A program made the position numbers and the translations under genes. Under the pieces are notes generated by a model, which was not told where the DNA came from, searched no databases, and was given only the letters and a program-made list of their open reading frames with translations. This document shows, in pieces, positions 59,116 to 64,000 of a stretch of DNA of 64,000 bases. The stretch comes from Acidobacteriota bacterium (GTDB lineage Bacteria > Acidobacteriota > Blastocatellia > Pyrinomonadales > Pyrinomonadaceae): NCBI GenBank assembly GCA_020199775.1, contig JAIVJZ010000003.1, positions 1 to 64,000 on the forward strand, read 5' to 3'. Every line of letters begins with the position of its first letter. Within the stretch, counting starts at the first letter, position 1.

Positions 59116-59288
59116 AACTGAAATCCCTCCCCCGTGGGAGCGTGAAGAGAAGCTCGAATGCTGTTTGGCTTCGTGAACGGATAGCAGCGAAGTCGCGTCT
59201 TCGGAATGCCCTGACGAGCAGCTTCTGCAAGTTAATACCGGCCTGCTCTCGAACTATCCAGACGCCGCCGCTTGGCTCTCCACAGCGC

Positions 59289-59321
<33 letters not shown>

Positions 59322-59354
59322 GTAGACGGCAGATATTATGCCTTGTGTGCGAAA

Positions 59355-59434
59355 AAAAGGCAAAAGCCCCGAACGGGTCAGAAACACCCAAGCCGGGCGG
59401 CTCAGGCAACACAACCCGGCCACCCGTTTTTAAC
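59355..59434. ncRNA. Structured intergenic element, possible regulatory RNA or double terminator
   Basis: On the plus strand ACGGGT...ACCCGTTTTT closes an inner GCCGGG...CCCGGC stem; at the left end GGCAAAAGCC stands next to a seven-A run. Read on the minus strand it ends GGCTTTTGCC and TTTTTTT. So both strands finish with a U-run. It matches no riboswitch I know. Strand and function are open. Confidence 0.4.
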
Positions 59435-59758
59435 ATCTTATACGGCGCGATAACACTCTCTTTTGCGCCGCCGCATAAAGAGTCCGGCGCGCGAAACGCC
59501 CCCACCGGGTCGCCGTCGCCGTCCGCCGTTATCTCTTAACCGCAGCGCAGATTTCCCGGCCGAACGCCGCGTTTTCTGCTTAACCCGGCACACACCAAAC
59601 TTCGTACACGCGCGCAGGCAGGAGAGCCGTCCGCCGCCGCGTTTTTCTTTCGGGTGACGGCCGCCTGCGACCGTCTTCCGGGCAGCCGCGACCGTCTTTC
59701 GCGCTTTTCGCCGCGTGAACTGTAGCGGCACAGCCATTGCCACAAGTAAAAGGGTCTA

Positions 59759-59800
59759 AGTTTCCATCTCCAAGATTGATAGTTTCCATCTCCAAGATTG
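59759..59800 (+). repeat. 22-bp tandem direct repeat upstream of SGNH gene
   Basis: AGTTTCCATCTCCAAGATTG occurs at 59759-59778 and 59781-59800, 22 bp apart (two helical turns), 18-59 bp before the ATG. Looks like paired regulator sites or a leader repeat. Confidence 0.75.
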
Positions 59801-59817
59801 TCAGATTCAGCAAGCAC

Positions 59818-61716
59818 ATGAAATTTAAAACTCTCGCTCTCGCCGTCACAATTTTCGCCCTGCTCTTCGCCGTCCGTCCGGCCGCCGCGCAGGCGCAAAC
59901 ATGGCAATACACCGCGCTCGGCGACTCGCTCGCCGCCGGATTGAACGACTCGCAGGGCGGCTACGCCGCGCGCTACCGCAACTACGTGCAGGCCGACACG
60001 GGCGCAACCGTCAACCTTGTCAACAAGGGCGTTTCCGGCTTGACGAGCGCAGGACTCCTCAACGCGCTGCGTACCGACGACACCTTGCGCGCGCAGATCG
60101 CCAACTCGCAGATCGTGACATGGAACATCGGCGCAAACGATTTTCAGGACGCCGTCGCACGCTACCAGAGCGGCACGTGCGGCGGCGCGGACAATCAGGA
60201 TTGCATCAGGGCGACGGTCGCCAGTTTCAAAGCCAACTGGAACGCCATCATCGCGCAGATACTCTCTCTGCGTAGTCCCTCGAACACCATCATTCGCACG
60301 ATGGACAACTACAACCCGGCCGTCGATCTGGCGCGGGTGTTCGGCTTCCTCCCCGTCATCAAGCCTTACCTCGACGACATCAACCGCTTCATCATCCTCA
60401 GCGCGATTAACAACCGCATCGCCCCCGCGCTCGTCTATCAGGCGTTCAACGGCCTCAACGGCGAACTCGATGCGGGAAGACGCGGTTACATCTCTGCGGA
60501 CGGCATCCACCCGAACGACACCGGCCACGACATCATCGCCGGCCAGTTCCGTGCGACCTCTTACCAGCCGCTCGTCACGCCGCAGAGCGTGTTCAACATC
60601 GCGTTGCCCCTCACGCAGGTCAGCGAAGGGTCAGGGCGCGCGACCATCATCGTCAACCGGCTCGGCAGCACGAGCGGCGCGGCCTCGGTCGAGTATTCGA
60701 CGACTGACGACTTCTCTTCCGTCCCCTGCGCCGCGCCCCCGGCCGCCGACGGCGCGATAGGCGTGGCTTACCCGCGCTGCGATTACGCGACGACCGTTGA
60801 CACGCTGCGCTTCGCCGACGGGGAGACGCAAAAGACTTTCACCATCCCCATCATCGACGACGCGCACGTGGAAAACTCGGAGGAGTTTGCCATCCGGCTC
60901 AACCAACCGGCGGGCGGGGCGCTCGGCGTGCGCTCGACGGCCAACGTTCGGATCATTGATAACGAACTCAGGTTTGATCCTCCTGTCGCCTTGCCGAACC
61001 CGATTCACTCAAGCGGTTTCTTCGTCCGCCAGCAATACCTAGACTTCCTCTCGCGCGAGGCCGACTCCCAAGGCTTCGACGCGTGGATGGGCGTCCTCAA
61101 TCGCTGCTCGGACGTAAACGATAATCCCGAATGTGAGCGCGCAACCGTCTCCGCTTCATTCTTCCGCTCGCGGGAGTTTCAACTCAAGGGCTACTTCGTC
61201 TATCTCTTCTACAAGGTCTCGCTCGGCCGCCTGCCGCTCTACGCCGAGATCATTCGCGACATGCGGCGCGTGACGGGTGAGACGGCCGAAGAAGTTTTCG
61301 CCAAGCGTCTCGCCTTCGCCAACGCGTGGGTCGAGTTGCCTGAGTTTAAGGAACGTTATTCCGAAACTCTTTCTCACGAAGCGTTCGTGGACAAGCTGCT
61401 GCAAGCCACCGGCATCGCGCTTGGCGGGAGCGCGGCGGTGACGCGCAACTCTCTGGTCAACGATTTAAACACCAGAACGAAAACGCGCGCGGAAGTGGTC
61501 ATGGCACTCGTCGAGCACCCGTCGGTTGACGCACGCGAGCGCAACGGCGCGTTCGTCGCCATGCAATACTTCGGCTACCTCCGGCGCGACCCCGAAGCCG
61601 CGGGCTACAACGCCTGGCTCGATTATCTGAACGCCAACCCCGACGACTTCCGCACGATGGTCAAGGGCTTCGTCAACTCGACCGAGTATCAACTGCGCTT
61701 CGGGCAGGTACGGTAA
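59818..61716 (+). CDS. Secreted SGNH hydrolase with Calx-beta and DUF4214 domains
   Basis: 632 residues from ATG 59818. Signal peptide to ~26 (RPAAAQAQ). SGNH domain: ALGDSLAAG (Ser ~36), NIGANDF, DGIHPNDTGHD. Calx-beta domain ~250-375 (NIALPLTQVSEGSGRATIIV). Two DUF4214 units follow: FVRQQYLDFLSREADSQGFD and FVAMQYFGYLRRDPEAAGYN. Probably an extracellular esterase bound to the surface. No Shine-Dalgarno seen. Confidence 0.87.
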   Translation: MKFKTLALAVTIFALLFAVRPAAAQAQTWQYTALGDSLAAGLNDSQGGYAARYRNYVQADTGATVNLVNKGVSGLTSAGLLNALRTDDTLRAQIANSQIVTWNIGANDFQDAVARYQSGTCGGADNQDCIRATVASFKANWNAIIAQILSLRSPSNTIIRTMDNYNPAVDLARVFGFLPVIKPYLDDINRFIILSAINNRIAPALVYQAFNGLNGELDAGRRGYISADGIHPNDTGHDIIAGQFRATSYQPLVTPQSVFNIALPLTQVSEGSGRATIIVNRLGSTSGAASVEYSTTDDFSSVPCAAPPAADGAIGVAYPRCDYATTVDTLRFADGETQKTFTIPIIDDAHVENSEEFAIRLNQPAGGALGVRSTANVRIIDNELRFDPPVALPNPIHSSGFFVRQQYLDFLSREADSQGFDAWMGVLNRCSDVNDNPECERATVSASFFRSREFQLKGYFVYLFYKVSLGRLPLYAEIIRDMRRVTGETAEEVFAKRLAFANAWVELPEFKERYSETLSHEAFVDKLLQATGIALGGSAAVTRNSLVNDLNTRTKTRAEVVMALVEHPSVDARERNGAFVAMQYFGYLRRDPEAAGYNAWLDYLNANPDDFRTMVKGFVNSTEYQLRFGQVR

Positions 61717-61809
61717 AAAAATAACGATGAAGGAGGAACGCGGAACGATGAACTGAAAGACAGTTGCTTTCAGTTCATCGTTCCGCGTTCCTCCTTCATC
61801 GTTATTTTT
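61717..61809. repeat. Heptamer palindrome, copy 5: perfect 43-bp arms
   Basis: Arms 61717-61759 and 61767-61809 are exact inverses; loop ACAGTTG. Heptamers AACGATG, AAGGAGG, AACGCGG, AACGATG, AACTGAA. It starts at the base after the SGNH TAA and runs over the TAA of the kinase gene (61802-61804). A-run left and TTTTT right make it a likely bidirectional terminator. Confidence 0.97.
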
Positions 61810-63466
61810 CCGCCGTTTCGTCGTAGTAGAGAATGATCACGACGAGCCAGACGGCGGCGGCGGCGGCGAGAAGAAAGAAGATGATGGCGAGGCCGGGATA
61901 GCCGAAGAGTTTGAAACTCGTCTCGACGCGCATCAGGAGCGACGCGCCGATGATCATGGCGGCGATGACGAGCCCGACCGTGATGCGGTTGGCGACCTTC
62001 TGCAAGCCCTCCATCAGCTTCTTCTCGTCAATCGCGTCAACCTTCAATTCCAGCTCGTTGTTACCCACGGCGTCTAAAATCTTATTGACGCGGTTGGGGA
62101 GACGTTCGAGAAAATCCTTCACGTCGAGCAGATTCGTCATCAGGTTGCCGGGCGCGAGCGACTTCAAGATGCGCTGCTGCATGATCTGGCTCGCGTAGTT
62201 GCGAATGACGGCGTTGGGGTCGAAATCGGGCGCGAGCGTATAGACCACCTGATCGAGGTTGAGCAGAGCTTTGGCGATCATGGTGAATTCGGGCGGCAGG
62301 CGAAACCCGCGGTCGGCCGCGATGCGCTGGATTTCCAGCACGACGCGCCCGGCGTCCACCTTGTTCATGCTCGTGTCGGTGTGGCGCGCGACGATGTCCG
62401 ACACGTCGCGCGTGAACTCTTCTTCCGCGAAGTTCTCCTTGCGCGTGCCCATGCGGATGGTGATGTCGGCCGCCTCTTCGCCGCGCCCGTCGCTGATGGC
62501 TAAGAGGAGCCGCAGCAGATTGTCCTGAAAGCCCGACATGATGCGCGAGACCATGCCGAGGTCTAAGAGCGCGATGCGCTCGTCTTCGGTGAGAAAGACG
62601 TTGCCGGGGTGCGGGTCGGCGTGGAAGACGCCGTCCACGAGTATCTGCTGCAAGTAGGCGCGGAAGAATTGTTCGGCGAGTCGCTTGCCGTTGATCTCCA
62701 GGCGGCGGATCGGGTGGAGCGCGGTGATCTTCTTGCCGTGGATGTAGTCCATCGTCAGCACGCGCGAACTGGTGAAGTCTTCGACGGGGCGCGGGATGAT
62801 GAGGAGGTCGAAGTCTCTCAGGTTTTCGGCAAACTCGATGAGATGCCCGGCTTCGTCGCGGTAGTCGAGTTCGCGCAGCAAACTCTTGCGAAACTCCGAG
62901 AGCATCTGCGCGAAGTCGTAACGCTTGCCCATCTCCGTGTGCGAATCGAGAAACGTGGCGAGTTCTTCGAGCGCGGCCACGTCCTGCATGATCTGTTCGC
63001 GGATGTCGGGGCGTTGAATTTTGACCACCACCTCGCGGCCGTCGCGCATCTCCGCGCGGTGCACCTGACCGAGCGAGGCCGACGCCATCGGAATCGAGTC
63101 GAAGCGGTTGAATGCCTTCGACAGGCGCACGCCCAGATCGTCTTCGACGATCCGCTCCACGTCGGCGAAGGAAAACGGCCCGACGTTGTCCTGCAAGCGC
63201 GCGAGGGCTTCCAGATAAGGCGGCGGCAAAATGTCTGCGCGTGTGGAGAGCAGTTGGCCGAGTTTGATGAAGGTCGGCCCGAGACGTTCGAGGTCGGCGG
63301 CGAGTTCACCCGCTTCGGGCGCAACTGCCGCCACCTCCGGCGACTCGTCGCCGAGCGCGAGCGAGAGGCCGCTCGTCTTCACCAGATCGGAGCGGCCGTA
63401 CTTCATAAACAGCACGGCGATGTCTTTGTAACGCTTCAGATGTTCGGGCTTCAGCGAAATTGCCAT
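61802..63466 (-). CDS. ABC1/UbiB-family atypical kinase
   Basis: 554 residues from ATG 63464-63466 (GAGGAA upstream). KxGQ motif FIKLGQLLSTRADILPP (~68-84), Ala-rich loop ASASLGQVHRA, K in VVVKIQRP, catalytic DGVFHADPHPGN and metal-binding LLDLGMVS. Two C-terminal membrane helices (~495-545). UbiB members support quinone biosynthesis by ATP-dependent lipid handling. Confidence 0.95.
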   Translation of the reverse strand: MAISLKPEHLKRYKDIAVLFMKYGRSDLVKTSGLSLALGDESPEVAAVAPEAGELAADLERLGPTFIKLGQLLSTRADILPPPYLEALARLQDNVGPFSFADVERIVEDDLGVRLSKAFNRFDSIPMASASLGQVHRAEMRDGREVVVKIQRPDIREQIMQDVAALEELATFLDSHTEMGKRYDFAQMLSEFRKSLLRELDYRDEAGHLIEFAENLRDFDLLIIPRPVEDFTSSRVLTMDYIHGKKITALHPIRRLEINGKRLAEQFFRAYLQQILVDGVFHADPHPGNVFLTEDERIALLDLGMVSRIMSGFQDNLLRLLLAISDGRGEEAADITIRMGTRKENFAEEEFTRDVSDIVARHTDTSMNKVDAGRVVLEIQRIAADRGFRLPPEFTMIAKALLNLDQVVYTLAPDFDPNAVIRNYASQIMQQRILKSLAPGNLMTNLLDVKDFLERLPNRVNKILDAVGNNELELKVDAIDEKKLMEGLQKVANRITVGLVIAAMIIGASLLMRVETSFKLFGYPGLAIIFFLLAAAAAVWLVVIILYYDETAEK

Positions 63467-63563
63467 CAATGTTCCTCGACGAAGACTTTTTGCTCGGACT
63501 TGAAAACTTGAACCTTCGGGAGAGGTTCGCGCGCGCAATCTCGCGACGGACGATTATACCGAT

Positions 63564-63782
63564 TCAGTCGTCGGACGCCACTCGATACCGTTCACCTCGG
63601 GTTTGCGCCCGGACGACGACCCAGATGTAGCAGATGAGGAGCGGGATGAAAAGCAGGACGGAGAGGAACGTCAACAACGCCAGAATGGTATACGCGCCGT
63701 CGTGCGCCGTCGCCTCGCCGCGTTCGGCGGCGTTGAATTTCCAGACATGGGGCGCGGCCGGAGCGCGGCAGGCCGTGGGACT
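63564..63782 (-). pseudogene. Small membrane-segment ORF without start, in frame with upstream stop
   Basis: Between the TAA of the DUF4097-like gene (63783-63785) and TGA 63564-63566 the same frame stays open for 72 codons: ...WKFNAAERGEATAHDG, then a helix YTILALLTFLSVLLFIPLLI and CYIWVVVRAQTRGERYR. It has a clear membrane helix and coding-like codons but no usable ATG, GTG or TTG before the helix. Either a pseudogene, a truncated end of the upstream gene, or stop-codon readthrough. Confidence 0.5.
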
Positions 63783-64000
63783 TTAACTCTTAATCTTGAT
63801 ATTGCCGCTGACGACTTTAACGACGATGGGCTGGCCTCCCGCGCCGACGCGCCCGACGGCCTGCTGCCCCATCACGCGCTGCTCGACTTTGATCTGGAGG
63901 TCTTCGTCGATTTCGATGTCGCCGTCTACGGTCTCGGCCTTGAGTTCGGCGTTCGTGCCGGGAGAGAGTTCGAGTTCGATGTTACCGTGGATGCCGTTGA
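63783..64000 (-). CDS. DUF4097-like adhesin-type beta-repeat protein, 3' end only
   Basis: 71 codons visible, running off the right edge. Repeating strands NIELELSPGTNAELKAETVD, GDIEIDEDLQIKVEQ and VVSGNIKIKS are the DUF4097/bactofilin-like beta-helix pattern in which each turn has a G-x-I/V-x-L strand. The start lies outside the window. Confidence 0.7.
   Translation of the reverse strand, partial: NGIHGNIELELSPGTNAELKAETVDGDIEIDEDLQIKVEQRVMGQQAVGRVGAGGQPIVVKVVSGNIKIKS

Noticed and set aside
59536..60528. 330-codon minus-strand frame over the SGNH gene start
   Set aside because: Antisense shadow; also runs through the 22-bp repeats.

Overview
The window looks like a chromosomal piece of a high-GC Gram-negative bacterium, most likely an Acidobacteriota member close to the Blastocatellia (Pyrinomonas/Chloracidobacterium-like). 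This is inferred from gene content, not from a marker gene: an Oar-type TonB receptor with an N-terminal carboxypeptidase-regulatory domain, an Asp-box (sortilin-like) propeller protein, a secreted TPR-CHAT protein, an SGNH-Calx-beta-DUF4214 protein, and many secreted TPR proteins. I see no rRNA, tRNA, CRISPR array, insertion sequence or prophage.

Layout. 1-3.5 kb: 5' part of a HAMP-repeat signalling protein, a PQQ-type propeller and a lone receiver domain. 4-7 kb: two secreted proteins, a PPP-family phosphatase and SixA. 7-11.1 kb: a ybbA-ybbP exporter divergent from tesA. 11-19 kb: an NHL-LytM fusion, a sortilin-like propeller and an M20 peptidase. 19-24.5 kb: LytTR regulator, Fis-type protein and LytS-type kinase in one direction, then an acidic protein, a PhyH oxygenase and a secreted protein. 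24.7-46.05 kb: one 21-kb co-directional carbohydrate locus. 46-53 kb: a Lys/Gly-rich protein, TPR proteins and a secreted CHAT protease. 53-57.4 kb: a small basic secreted protein, two MacB-like permeases and a pyrophosphatase. 57.4-59.1 kb: rpsU, a zinc-ribbon/Tudor-like protein, infA and an RRM protein. 59.7-64 kb: an SGNH protein, a UbiB-type kinase and the end of a DUF4097-like gene.

The carbohydrate locus (minus strand) runs: TonB receptor, TPR protein, lectin-like protein, GH43, 57-aa protein, galT, galK, lacI, second GH43, ytfQ, ytfR, ytfT, amidohydrolase, HEAT protein, yjfF. It reads as an arabinan/arabinogalactan uptake and galactose-processing system. The TonB receptor has a strong promoter followed by two tandem LacI-type operators, which ties it to the lacI gene of the same locus. 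No SusD is present; the TPR protein sits where SusD would be.

The most unusual signal is a family of intergenic, mostly palindromic elements whose arms are built from diverged 7-bp tandem repeats. At least nine copies lie in the window, almost all touching stop codons. Four share an identical 23-bp core; one is a perfect 43-bp-arm palindrome fitted between two convergent stop codons. Several punctuate the carbohydrate operon and two encode the C-terminal residues of the genes they abut.
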